From a virus, in IMG/VR virus record IMGVR_UViG_3300036817_000262, positions 1-23,553 of that record: DNA of 23,553 nt; one strand, 5' to 3'. Below are positions 1-7,223 of the stretch, piece by piece (positions within the stretch are counted from its first letter, which is position 1; each line of letters opens with the position of its first letter). A program made the position numbers and the translations under genes. Under the pieces are notes generated by a model that did no database searches, was not told the origin of the DNA, and worked only from the letters and a program-made list of their open reading frames with translations.

Positions 1-204
1 CCCGGTGGATTCTTCGTGCACTACGACCCGCAAGAGAAGCTCACGCCGAAGGGCACCTATGAGCGGGGTGAGAGTCCCGGAATTGGTCCCAGTGGAAAAC
101 CGAAACTCGGTCCAACGATCCCGCAGAACCGCACGGTCGTGATTGCGCCGCAGGGAAAACCGAAACATGTGAAAGACAACGACGGCAAGAAGGTCGAAGC
201 GTAA
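1..204 (+). CDS. C-terminal end of a phage protein, probably the portal protein (5' truncated)
   Basis: The frame is open from the first base to the TAA at 202-204, so this is the tail of a longer gene that begins outside the window. A GTG at 16 is only an internal codon. About 67 residues are visible, low in complexity and rich in G, P and K, with a repeated GKPK element (around residues 32 and 58 of the visible part) and a basic end. The fragment itself has no diagnostic motif. The portal call rests on position: it lies directly before a small ORF, a scaffold-like gene and a P22-type coat gene, where portal sits in this phage type. It overlaps the next gene by one base (TAATG), which suggests translational coupling. 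Confidence 0.5.
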   Translation, partial: PGGFFVHYDPQEKLTPKGTYERGESPGIGPSGKPKLGPTIPQNRTVVIAPQGKPKHVKDNDGKKVEA

Positions 205-434
205 TGCCGAAGCAGCAAGACCACACCGTCATCGATCCCGATGGCATGTCGATCGATGACTTCTATGCGCAGTTCGAGAACCTCGATCACCACAATGATC
301 CAGGTGACTACGTCAAACCGAAGTGGTGGGAACTGCAGGGCATCACGCCGACACCACCTGCGCCGCAAGCGGAACCGGAATCGCAACCATTGATTGATCC
401 ATTGGACAGGCTGCCAGAGATGGCAGCGAAGTGA
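204..434 (+). CDS. Small hypothetical protein between portal and scaffold
   Basis: This 76-residue ORF starts on the last base of the upstream stop (TAATG), which favours a real, coupled gene. It is acidic and rich in D, P and W. It contains a SIDDFYAQFENLD stretch (about residues 16-28), a KPKWWEL segment (about 39-45), and a proline-rich linker followed by an amphipathic C-terminal end. I do not recognise a family. Its place between the portal end and the scaffold suggests a small head-assembly or accessory protein, but no function can be read from the sequence. Confidence 0.65.
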   Translation: MPKQQDHTVIDPDGMSIDDFYAQFENLDHHNDPGDYVKPKWWELQGITPTPPAPQAEPESQPLIDPLDRLPEMAAK

Positions 435-440
435 GAAGGT

Positions 441-1454
441 ATGCCCAAAGTAATCACAGGCGCAGGCCTGAATGAGTTCATCTCGTCAGGCAAGGTCGAT
501 GAGATCAAGGCCGATCTGAAAGCACCCGTCAAGAAGGATCCACCGGCACTCGAAGTGGTCAAGGATAAACCCGCAAGTGACGTCGAACCCGTTGTCAATG
601 CACCTGCAGAAGATGTCCAGGACGATGACGACACGCAAAGTGCCATGGCGCAGTCGGAAAAACTGCGCGATGCCATTGCGCGAAAAAACGCCACCATCAA
701 TCGCAAGCATCGAGAAATGCGCGAGGCGCAAGAAGCCGCGCGCGAGGCAGAACGGTTTGCCGAGAATCAATACAACCGTGCACGCATGGCGGAAGACCGT
801 GCGGCGCAGATCGAGAAAGATTTAGCAGAAGCAAAAGGCAAGGCTGCGCCCGCAGCAGAGACCGCGGTTTTGGCAAAACCAGATCCGCAGAAGTTTTATA
901 ACGAGAAGGGTGAGTTCAAGGCATTTGAATACGCCGAAGAGTTAGCAGCATATGCCGCGAAAAAAGCGGTCGAGGACGATCGATCGAAGCAGGTAGCAGA
1001 GCGTCAAGCTGCGGAGACCGCACAAGCGGAAGCCGCTGCTCGAGCGCGGATTGCAGACACCATCAAGAAGCATCCCGATTTCGAGGAAGTCATGCGCGAT
1101 ACCACATTGCGCGTGCACAACCGAGTGCTGGAATATTTATCAGCAAGCGAAAACATCGGGGAAGTTTCCTACTACCTCGCCAAGCATCCTGACTACGTCG
1201 AGCGTATCAACAAATTGCATCCGCTCAAGGCAGTTGCCGAGATCGGAAAACTTGAACTGACCTTCGAGAGCAAAGACACCAAGGCTGAAGAGCCGAAAGT
1301 CATTGCTGCGAAGGTTGTCCCAGGAGCGCCGCCTCCGATCACGCCGCTGACTACCAACGCGGGGACCGTCAACACCAATACGGATCCTTCGAAGATGTCA
1401 TTCCGTGAACTACGAGCATATGAGAGATCTCGCGCCGCCGCGAAGCGACGTTGA
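441..1454 (+). CDS. Phage scaffolding protein (putative)
   Basis: This 337-residue, highly charged, low-hydrophobicity protein precedes the coat gene, the standard place for a scaffold. The N-terminal 65 residues are acidic and proline-containing, with a run of four D near residues 61-64. Residues about 67-135 and 165-210 are K/E/R/A-rich with heptad character and should form long coiled coils. The last 18 residues are strongly basic (RELRAYERSR, then KRR at the end), like the basic C-terminal coat-binding segment of P22-type scaffolds. Its expected role is to co-assemble with coat subunits inside the procapsid and then leave. A GAGAAGG purine run ends just before the ATG. The scaffold role is inferred from composition and synteny rather than a family signature. 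Confidence 0.75.
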   Translation: MPKVITGAGLNEFISSGKVDEIKADLKAPVKKDPPALEVVKDKPASDVEPVVNAPAEDVQDDDDTQSAMAQSEKLRDAIARKNATINRKHREMREAQEAAREAERFAENQYNRARMAEDRAAQIEKDLAEAKGKAAPAAETAVLAKPDPQKFYNEKGEFKAFEYAEELAAYAAKKAVEDDRSKQVAERQAAETAQAEAAARARIADTIKKHPDFEEVMRDTTLRVHNRVLEYLSASENIGEVSYYLAKHPDYVERINKLHPLKAVAEIGKLELTFESKDTKAEEPKVIAAKVVPGAPPPITPLTTNAGTVNTNTDPSKMSFRELRAYERSRAAAKRR

Positions 1455-1488
1455 TTTCTCGCGCTCCTAACACCTAGGAGTAATCGAG

Positions 1489-2844
1489 ATGGCAAATAAC
1501 CTACTCACCATGAGCTACATCACCAATGAAGCTCTGGTGGTGCTGGAAAATGAATTGGTGATCGCGAATCGCGTGGAGCGTCAATACAGCTCCGAGTTTG
1601 CGCAGACCGGTGCGAAGATCGGGAACACCTGCAACATCCGCAGACCCCCGCGCTACATCGGTACCTACGGTCCACCGCTGAATGTCGAGGACAGCAACGA
1701 GACCTTCCTGGCAGTCGCATTGAACTACCAGTTCCATGTCGATGTGCAGTTCACGGCACAAGACTTGGCACTATCGATGGACATGTTCAAGAAAAGAATT
1801 CTCCGACCGCAGATCGCAGCCTGTGCCAATAGGATCGACAGCGATACCGCGCAGTATGCGTATCTGAATACCGCGACCACCGTGGGACAATTCGGTACTT
1901 CCCCGGCAAGCTACAAGATCTTCTCGGATGCGCGTGCGTATCTGGCATCGGAAGCGTGTCCCACGGAAGGTGAGAAGAATTGCGTACTGGATCCCGTGTC
2001 CATGTCGGCGGCGACGGATTCCATCAAGGGACTGTTCAACCCGCAAGCGCAGATCGGGGATTACATCGAGAAGGGCCTCGTCGCGCGACAGTTCGCGGGC
2101 CTCGATTGGTGGGAGGATCAAAATATTCCCACCATGCAGACGGGATTGCAGGGCGGTGCGCCGACAGTGACGGCAACGCCGACCGGGACTGCGCTGATCT
2201 CCACCGGATGGGCACAGCAAGGCACTCTGTCAACGGGTGGCTGGACTGCCTCAACGGGTGTGATCAAAGTCGGTGACACGATCCAGATCGCGGGTGTGTA
2301 TCCCGTGAATCCGCAGAACCGTTTGCAATACGGCAAGATCCTGAAGCAGTTTGTCGTACTGCCTCCCGGCGGATTTGTGACGCCACCGAATGGAGCTGCG
2401 CAACCAGGACTGACCTTTGGCGCAGCAGCGCTGACCCAAGGAACGTTTAATCCTGCGACCGGTGTTTACACCTCGACTGCGGGTGGTCTGCTCACACTCA
2501 CGATCGGCGAAGCAGTGATCTCGGGTGGACAGTTCCAGAACGTCACCGCAGCGCCGGGTGTCAGCGCCGCGATCACCGTCAATGGTGGCACGGGCAATGC
2601 GAATGTCACCTCGCCGCAAGGGTTGGTGTTCCACAAGTACGCGTACGCACTCGCGTTCGCCGACTTGCCGCTGCCGCAGGGGGTCGAGATGGCAGTACGT
2701 GCATATGATGACGAGGACGTGGGGATGTCGATCCGGTGCGTCACTCAATATTCCATCAATAATGATAGCGAACCCACACGGGCAGATATGTTGTACGGAC
2801 CCGCATCGCTCTATCGTTCACTCGGCATCCGAATCGCCGGTTAA
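1489..2844 (+). CDS. Major capsid protein, P22 coat (gp5)-like, HK97 fold
   Basis: This 451-residue protein has an N-terminal LTMSYITNEALVVLENELVIA helix (near residue 6) and an RPPRY segment at 52-56. The stretch VDVQFTAQDLALSMDMFKKR (about 84-103) aligns in character with the ADDL region of P22 coat. Residues 180-213 (FNPQAQIGDYIEKG..ARQFAGLDWWED) match the P22 pattern of FGRIPEEAYRDG followed by RQVAGFDD. The segment KVGDTIQIAGVYPV (260-273) matches the P22 element RGDKISFAGVKFL. The call is therefore a P22-type coat protein, the main icosahedral shell subunit. It is somewhat longer than P22 coat (about 430 residues); a beta-rich G/T/A segment at about 290-390 may account for the extra length. 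AGGAG at 1476-1480 sits 8 bases before the ATG, a strong ribosome site fitting high expression. Confidence 0.9.
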   Translation: MANNLLTMSYITNEALVVLENELVIANRVERQYSSEFAQTGAKIGNTCNIRRPPRYIGTYGPPLNVEDSNETFLAVALNYQFHVDVQFTAQDLALSMDMFKKRILRPQIAACANRIDSDTAQYAYLNTATTVGQFGTSPASYKIFSDARAYLASEACPTEGEKNCVLDPVSMSAATDSIKGLFNPQAQIGDYIEKGLVARQFAGLDWWEDQNIPTMQTGLQGGAPTVTATPTGTALISTGWAQQGTLSTGGWTASTGVIKVGDTIQIAGVYPVNPQNRLQYGKILKQFVVLPPGGFVTPPNGAAQPGLTFGAAALTQGTFNPATGVYTSTAGGLLTLTIGEAVISGGQFQNVTAAPGVSAAITVNGGTGNANVTSPQGLVFHKYAYALAFADLPLPQGVEMAVRAYDDEDVGMSIRCVTQYSINNDSEPTRADMLYGPASLYRSLGIRIAG

Positions 2845-2856
2845 AGGAGAACATTT

Positions 2857-3318
2857 ATGCCTTCAGTCAATCCAGGACCGGCAGCTACCAGCAATGCGAA
2901 TACGGTTGCTAGTTTGATTCCGGTGAACACTCAGACGAGTTCGCAACCCACGCAGATCAATACTCTGCGCTGCATCGCTGAAGCACGCGCCATGAGTCTT
3001 GCCATAGCGGGTGATGCGGCAGTCATGCCTCTCATCAATTGCGGCACGTATATCGTGTTCTCAATCATCGTCGCGAATGCGCAAGGAGGATCCGCTGCGG
3101 CGGGAAACATCACGCTCAACACAGGCCCTGCGGTCACGGGAACTCAGTTCCGTGCTGCCGGTGTTCTTGCGGGTGTGACCGGACCCACCACCGGGGTGGC
3201 GCAGACCGTCACGAGCGGCAGCGTCGTCAATAGCGCGCAGTCGATCTACGTCAACGTGAATGCGGCAGTTGCGGGTGTCACGGTGGACGTCTTCGTATAC
3301 GGATACGACACCACCTAA
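2857..3318 (+). CDS. Hypothetical small structural protein, possible capsid decoration protein
   Basis: This 153-residue protein is rich in A, T, V, N and G with few charged residues, typical of an all-beta virion protein. After a flexible N-terminus (about 35 residues), residues 60-100 hold alternating hydrophobic strands (CGTYIVFSIIVANAQGG) and the C-terminal third ends VTVDVFVYGYDTT. No family was recognised. It begins 12 bases after the coat stop behind a near-perfect AAAGGAG at 2843-2849. It shares the coat transcript upstream of the intrinsic terminator at 3343-3366, so it should be made at coat-like levels. This fits a decoration or cement protein, but that is inference from context only. 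Confidence 0.7.
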   Translation: MPSVNPGPAATSNANTVASLIPVNTQTSSQPTQINTLRCIAEARAMSLAIAGDAAVMPLINCGTYIVFSIIVANAQGGSAAAGNITLNTGPAVTGTQFRAAGVLAGVTGPTTGVAQTVTSGSVVNSAQSIYVNVNAAVAGVTVDVFVYGYDTT

Positions 3319-3342
3319 GCAGTAAAAGAGCTTTCGCCCTAT

Positions 3343-3366
3343 GGCCCCTACGGGGGCCTTTTTTTT
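3343..3366 (+). terminator. Intrinsic terminator inside the structural operon
   Basis: A perfect 6-bp GC stem (GGCCCC at 3343-3348 pairing with GGGGCC at 3353-3358) closes a TACG tetraloop. It is followed at once by eight T residues (3359-3366). This is a textbook rho-independent terminator on the + strand. It lies between the coat/decoration-like pair and the next structural gene, whose ribosome site follows within a few bases, so it would act as a partial terminator that lowers expression downstream. Confidence 0.88.
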
Positions 3367-3378
3367 GGGAGCATAGAA

Positions 3379-3726
3379 ATGCCTTCAGCCACACTTGCGA
3401 CCGGCAACGGTCGCTTCGACACTTGTATTCAAGTACCCATCACGCCACCGATCAGTCTTGCTGCCGGTGCAACCGTGACATCCACATACACGATTCAGGG
3501 ATTGCAAGTCGGTGATGTCGTCACTGAATGTTTTCAAGCAGCGCAACCGGTATCGACAGTCACGCTGTCGATCTGGGTGTCAGCCAATAACACCTTGAGT
3601 GTGCAGTGGTACAACGGCACCGCAGGTGCGAGTAGCGGCAGTCCTATACCGATCGTCGCACTCTTCGAGGTGTTCAGGCCTGAAGTGCAACCTGCCGTCG
3701 GCAATCTGCCCAGCTCCATCTTTTAA
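3379..3726 (+). CDS. Hypothetical small beta-rich phage protein
   Basis: This 115-residue ORF has a GGGAG ribosome site at 3367-3371, right after the terminator T-tract. The protein is almost free of charged residues and rich in T, V, A, S and P. It has alternating beta-strand patterns (TVTSTYTIQGLQVGDVV at about 34-50, VSTVTLSIWVSANNTLSVQWYN at about 58-79) and ends in a proline-rich tail. No family is recognised. It starts MPSA, like the MPSV of the gene at 2857, and may be a distant paralogue, but the resemblance is too short to prove this. Its neighbours are all structural, so a virion or tail-accessory role is likely but unproven. Confidence 0.62.
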   Translation: MPSATLATGNGRFDTCIQVPITPPISLAAGATVTSTYTIQGLQVGDVVTECFQAAQPVSTVTLSIWVSANNTLSVQWYNGTAGASSGSPIPIVALFEVFRPEVQPAVGNLPSSIF

Positions 3727-3737
3727 GGGAGCGCGCC

Positions 3738-4088
3738 ATGGAAACTCGAGCCTTTGCGCCGCTGTATTCGCCTTCCACGAGTAGCGCACCGGGAAGTCTT
3801 CTGCCGAGTGTGACGGTCGCGGCAACTGCGGCTGCTGCGCCTTCTGCGGTCTTCCCCGGGATGATGCAGAACCAATTCGTACAGATCCAAATTTCCAATC
3901 AAAGTGCATCGTGGGCCTTCGTGAATTTTGGTGTGTTTGGTTCCGTCGCGGCGGCGACGATCAATTCGTATCCCGTGGGTCCGGGTGCGGTGGTAGTGGT
4001 GAGTGTGGCGGGTGAAGTCACGGGTGCGAGTGTGATTCTTGGCACTGGCACCGGCAATGTGACCTTCACACGGGGTGAAGGGTTATGA
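3738..4088 (+). CDS. Hypothetical small structural protein ending in a TRGEGL motif
   Basis: This 116-residue, beta-rich, alanine-rich protein contains a QFVQIQISNQSASWAFVNFG core (about residues 46-65), a YPVGPGAVVVVSV stretch (about 77-89) and a C-terminal GTGNVTFTRGEGL. From memory, small phage proteins with a 'valine strand - aromatic - PPGA-hydrophobic - G(E/K)G end' layout recur near tail-fibre genes, but I cannot assign a named family or function. A GGGAG ribosome site lies at 3727-3731. The stop overlaps the next ATG (ATGA at 4085-4088), so it is probably translationally coupled to the glycine-rich protein. Confidence 0.62.
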   Translation: METRAFAPLYSPSTSSAPGSLLPSVTVAATAAAAPSAVFPGMMQNQFVQIQISNQSASWAFVNFGVFGSVAAATINSYPVGPGAVVVVSVAGEVTGASVILGTGTGNVTFTRGEGL

Positions 4089-5158
4089 GCCTCAAGTCCG
4101 TTGGTGGCGGCGGCGGCACCGGGACCACCTCACCGTTATCAACCAAGGGTGACCTCTACACGTATTCATCGGCGAATGCTCGCCTGCCGGTAGGTCCCGA
4201 TGGGGATGTGCTGGTCGCCGATTCAAGTCAAAGCACGGGATTGAAATGGGGCGTGCCGACACTCCCGACGCAAATCCAAGTCTTCACGACGTCGGGCACG
4301 TGGACCAATCCCGCGCCGGGCGGCGGCAAAACGATCCGCGTCATCACCATTGGTCCCGGCGGCGGCGGCGGCTCGGGCGCGAGTCTCGCGAGCGGCACCA
4401 GCTCCTCGGGCGGCGCGGGCGGCGGCGCGGGCGCTTATAACGAAGTGAGTTTCCCATCGTCCGCATTGCCCGCGACGGTGAGTGTCACGGTGCCGGTGGG
4501 AGGTGTGGGTGGCGCATCGGTCACGAACGCAGTCGGCAATACGGGCGCGCAACCTTTGAGTGATACGTTGTTTGGAACCTTCTTGAGTGGCTTTGGCGGC
4601 GGTGCGGGAGCAGGTGGCGGGAGCGTTGTGAACTCCGGTGGCGGCGGCGGCGGCGGTTTCTCGGGGCATGGCAATGTGGGTGTGGGTGCGACCGGCGGCA
4701 CCTCGGGATACGGCGGCAGTGCCGGGGGTTCGGGGGTGGCGAGTGGTACCCCGGCATACCCCTGGGGCGGCACGGGCGGCGCAGGCTGCGGCGCGACGGG
4801 CGTTGCCACGGGGTCGAGCGGCGCGTTCATGGGTGCCACGGGTGGTGGCGGCGGCGGCGGTTTGGCGGGCACGCCGGTTGCGCTCAATGGCGGCAATGCA
4901 GGCGGCTTGAACGATCTGCAGATCCCTGCGGTCGTGGGCGGCGCAGGTGCGGGCGCGGGCGGCAATAGCGCCCCTGGCTACACGGGCGGCACGGGGGGCG
5001 CGGGCGGCGCATCGAGTTCCGGTGCGAACGGATTCAATGGCGGCGGCGGCGCGGCGTATGGGGGTGGTGGCGGCGGCGGCGGCAGTTGTCTGGCGGCTCA
5101 ATCAAGTGGCGCTGGTGGCCAGGGAGGGCCGGGACTCTGCGTAGTCCTGAGCTTTTGA
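4085..5158 (+). CDS. Glycine-rich phage tail/fibre-like protein
   Basis: This is a 357-residue protein. Residues about 17-55 (LSTKGDLYTYSSANARLPVG..GDVLVADSSQSTGLKW) match a module common in phage tail proteins. It is followed by TSGTWTNPA and IRVITIGPGGGGGSG (around 70-100), the start of the glycine-rich domain found in fibres and collar proteins. The rest is over 200 residues of G/A/S-rich polyglycine-type repeats ending GLCVVLSF. At DNA level this is a long (GGC)n-rich tract, prone to slippage. It starts within the ATGA shared with the upstream gene. A host-surface or fibre role is likely. The stop context is TTT TGA C, and the next ORF lies in the +1 frame without an obvious start, so a frameshift fusion is possible (see findings). 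Confidence 0.78.
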   Translation: MSLKSVGGGGGTGTTSPLSTKGDLYTYSSANARLPVGPDGDVLVADSSQSTGLKWGVPTLPTQIQVFTTSGTWTNPAPGGGKTIRVITIGPGGGGGSGASLASGTSSSGGAGGGAGAYNEVSFPSSALPATVSVTVPVGGVGGASVTNAVGNTGAQPLSDTLFGTFLSGFGGGAGAGGGSVVNSGGGGGGGFSGHGNVGVGATGGTSGYGGSAGGSGVASGTPAYPWGGTGGAGCGATGVATGSSGAFMGATGGGGGGGLAGTPVALNGGNAGGLNDLQIPAVVGGAGAGAGGNSAPGYTGGTGGAGGASSSGANGFNGGGGAAYGGGGGGGGSCLAAQSSGAGGQGGPGLCVVLSF

Positions 5159-5159
5159 C
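5150..5159 (+). other. Candidate +1 ribosomal frameshift site (AGC TTT TGA C)
   Basis: In the glycine-rich frame the last codons are AGC (5150), TTT (5153) and TGA (5156), followed by C. A +1 slip of the Phe tRNA from TTT at 5153-5155 onto TTT at 5154-5156 gives GAC as the next codon. It then runs in frame through residues DTPLSASPIPAGAQA into the GH16-like ORF. The layout resembles the RF2 (prfB) shift site, where a slippery codon precedes TGA-C. No internal Shine-Dalgarno lies at the RF2-like distance; an AGGGAGGG run lies about 25-30 bases upstream. This is a hypothesis only. Confidence 0.35.
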
Positions 5160-5201
5160 ACACCTCTCTCAGCCTCACCGATTCCGGCGGGCGCGCAAGC
5201 G

Positions 5202-6233
5202 TTGGGATTGCAGAACCGCATCATCAACATCAATCCGACGATTGCAGATGTGGGATTCAACGGTCACACGAACAACCCTAATTTCGCGCTCTATTCGGGC
5301 ATCTGGTCGTCCGGTTCGACACCGGATATCACGCACTTTGTAAATACTCCGGGTGTTCCTCTGCAAATTCATCTGCATGGAACGGATGGAATTTCGAACA
5401 CATGGGTTTCAACGGAGCAACAGAATCAGACCGGCGGCACGGTACCCTTCATTAATGGCTCGCGTCCCTTCTACTGCGAATTTGATTTGCAGCATGATAG
5501 CTACACGTCGGACATGTTCACGTCGTGTTTCTTAGAGCCGCAGCAGCACAACAATACACAGGACGATATTCTGCCGAGTCCACCTGCACCCCTCGGCGCA
5601 GTGAAGTATGAAGCGTGGATGGAAATCGATGTCATGGAGTCGAATGGCTCCTATGAGCAGTGTGCGTCCACGACTCACCAATGGCAGGGACAGTATTCAG
5701 GGATTGCATCTGCGGCATCCTCCTCGCAATCGGGCACGGTGTTCACCACTGCTGCGAATGCCTTCACGGCGAATCTATGTCTTTTCATTACGGGCACCGC
5801 ACCGAGTGGCTTTGCACTCTTAACACCGTATTACGTTCTCGCGGCGGGACTCACCACCACGACGGTCTCACTCGCGGCAACGCCGGGAGGTGCTGCGATC
5901 TCGGCGGCATCTTCCACGTCTTGCACGTTGGTCCCTGGTTACTCGCACGTCTTTCAGTCGAACATCAACACGCCACCCGCGATTGATTTTACGCAGCGGC
6001 ATCGATTCGGCGTGAGTTACAACCCAGCGAAGCGACTCGTCACGTACTACGTGGATGATGTGCAGACGTTTCAGCATTCCTCCGCAGGACCGGGAGGGCC
6101 TGGGAATCTCATTACCGGATACGACACTTGGTCGGCGCAGCCGTATAACTATTACATGATCTTGTATCCGCAAACGCACGGCGCGAACACTCAGTACACC
6201 ATGACGGTTTACAACTTGCAGGCGTGGCAATAA
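5202..6233 (+). CDS. GH16-like glucanase/concanavalin-fold protein, putative tail-associated depolymerase or lectin
   Basis: The ORF gives 343 residues from a TTG at 5202. The frame is open back to 5151 and contains no ATG or GTG. Residues 141-146 read E-I-D-V-M-E, the ExDxxE catalytic signature of glycoside hydrolase family 16 (nucleophile and acid/base glutamates). Downstream, FTQRHRFGVSYNPAKRLVTY then YVDD (about 268-290) matches the GH16 element 'dfHtYgveWtpdkirfyvDg'. Between them, residues about 177-243 form a T/A/S-rich beta insertion (GTVFTTAANAF, GTAPSGF, YYVL, ATPGGAAIS) resembling modules scattered through phage structural proteins. It may hydrolyse beta-glucans of a capsule, or bind sugars. 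No Shine-Dalgarno precedes the TTG; the true N-terminus is uncertain and may come by frameshift from the upstream gene. The stop abuts the next ATG (TAAATG). Confidence 0.72.
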   Translation: MGLQNRIININPTIADVGFNGHTNNPNFALYSGIWSSGSTPDITHFVNTPGVPLQIHLHGTDGISNTWVSTEQQNQTGGTVPFINGSRPFYCEFDLQHDSYTSDMFTSCFLEPQQHNNTQDDILPSPPAPLGAVKYEAWMEIDVMESNGSYEQCASTTHQWQGQYSGIASAASSSQSGTVFTTAANAFTANLCLFITGTAPSGFALLTPYYVLAAGLTTTTVSLAATPGGAAISAASSTSCTLVPGYSHVFQSNINTPPAIDFTQRHRFGVSYNPAKRLVTYYVDDVQTFQHSSAGPGGPGNLITGYDTWSAQPYNYYMILYPQTHGANTQYTMTVYNLQAWQ

Positions 6234-7223
6234 ATGGCAACGACAGCGCTCGATATCATCAGCGGCGCACTCCTCAACATCAATTCGTATTCTCCGGGTG
6301 AGCCGCTGCAGCCCCAGGATGCGCAGACCGGACTCGATGCACTGAATGATCTCATCGATTCTCTCGCGAACGATGAGTGCTTCATGTACGTGCAGCAAGA
6401 GACGGTCTTCCTGTGGGTCAACGGTCAATATCAATACACCGTCGGCAATCCCGTCGGCGGCACGTTCTTAGGGACCGTCACGGGCGGCAGCAATGTGATC
6501 ACCGGCATTGCGCCGATGCCTCCCGACATGATCGTCGGTGGCACGTTGACCGATGTGGGTGCTGTCATTCCGGGTGGCACCGCGATCGCGCCGGTACCGA
6601 CAACCATCACGGCGATCGGTGTGAGCAGCATCACGATGTCGGCACCCGCCTCTGCAACCCCTGCCATCAATCCCGACAAGATCACCTACACGGTTCCCGG
6701 CAACATCGTCATCGGCAATGTCCCCGGACGTCCTTTGCGTTTCCGTGATGGCTTTACGCGGGCGACGGCGAGTGGCAATGCGAATTTGGATTATGCCTTC
6801 GAGATGATCAGCTTCGATCGCTACAAGGAAGAGCTGCTCAAGAACATCCAAGGACCCTGGCCTTATGTGGCTTCCTATCAACCAACGTTCCCGTACGGCA
6901 CGCTGTATGTGTATCCCGCACCGAGTGCGAACTACACCGCACACATCTTCACCGACATCATCATCGATCGCTGGCCCACGACGACGACGGCATACAACCT
7001 GCCGCAAGGATATTCGCGTGCGCTGAAGAAGTTGCTTGCGCTCGAGTTGGCACCGAGTTACGGCAAGACGCCGAGTCCGTTCCTGGTGACGCAGGCGAAG
7101 GAAGCGAAGGATCTGATCAAGGGTACGAACGATGTGCCGGTGGTGACGCTGCGCTTCGACAGCGCGATCGCCCGATCGCAGACCAACGATGCGGGTTGGT
7201 TCACGCATGGCGGTTTCCATTGA
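6234..7223 (+). CDS. Head completion / tail accessory factor, P22 gp4-like
   Basis: This is a 329-residue protein. The N-terminus (ALDIISGALLNINSYSPGEPL then DAQTGLDALNDLIDSLAN, residues 5-46) is the helical start typical of the P22 gp4-type packaged-DNA-stabilisation family. The C-terminal half has a YPAPSANYTAHIFTD strand region and a helix pair (NLPQGYSRALKKLLALELAP, then TQAKEAKDLIK) also typical of this family. In P22, gp4 binds under the portal and starts tail assembly. It is longer than P22 gp4 (about 166 residues). Residues about 78-154 look like an inserted beta module (GSNVITG, IVGGTLTDVGAVIPGGT, SSITMSAPAS), similar to one in the next gene. It starts directly after the previous stop and overlaps the gp10-like gene. 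Confidence 0.8.
   Translation: MATTALDIISGALLNINSYSPGEPLQPQDAQTGLDALNDLIDSLANDECFMYVQQETVFLWVNGQYQYTVGNPVGGTFLGTVTGGSNVITGIAPMPPDMIVGGTLTDVGAVIPGGTAIAPVPTTITAIGVSSITMSAPASATPAINPDKITYTVPGNIVIGNVPGRPLRFRDGFTRATASGNANLDYAFEMISFDRYKEELLKNIQGPWPYVASYQPTFPYGTLYVYPAPSANYTAHIFTDIIIDRWPTTTTAYNLPQGYSRALKKLLALELAPSYGKTPSPFLVTQAKEAKDLIKGTNDVPVVTLRFDSAIARSQTNDAGWFTHGGFH

Noticed and set aside
4223-5101. Long antisense frame (292 codons, - strand) over the glycine-rich gene
   Set aside because: It is a by-product of GGC/GCC repeats, gives low-complexity R/A-rich sequence and has no ribosome site; the + strand frame has recognisable tail modules.
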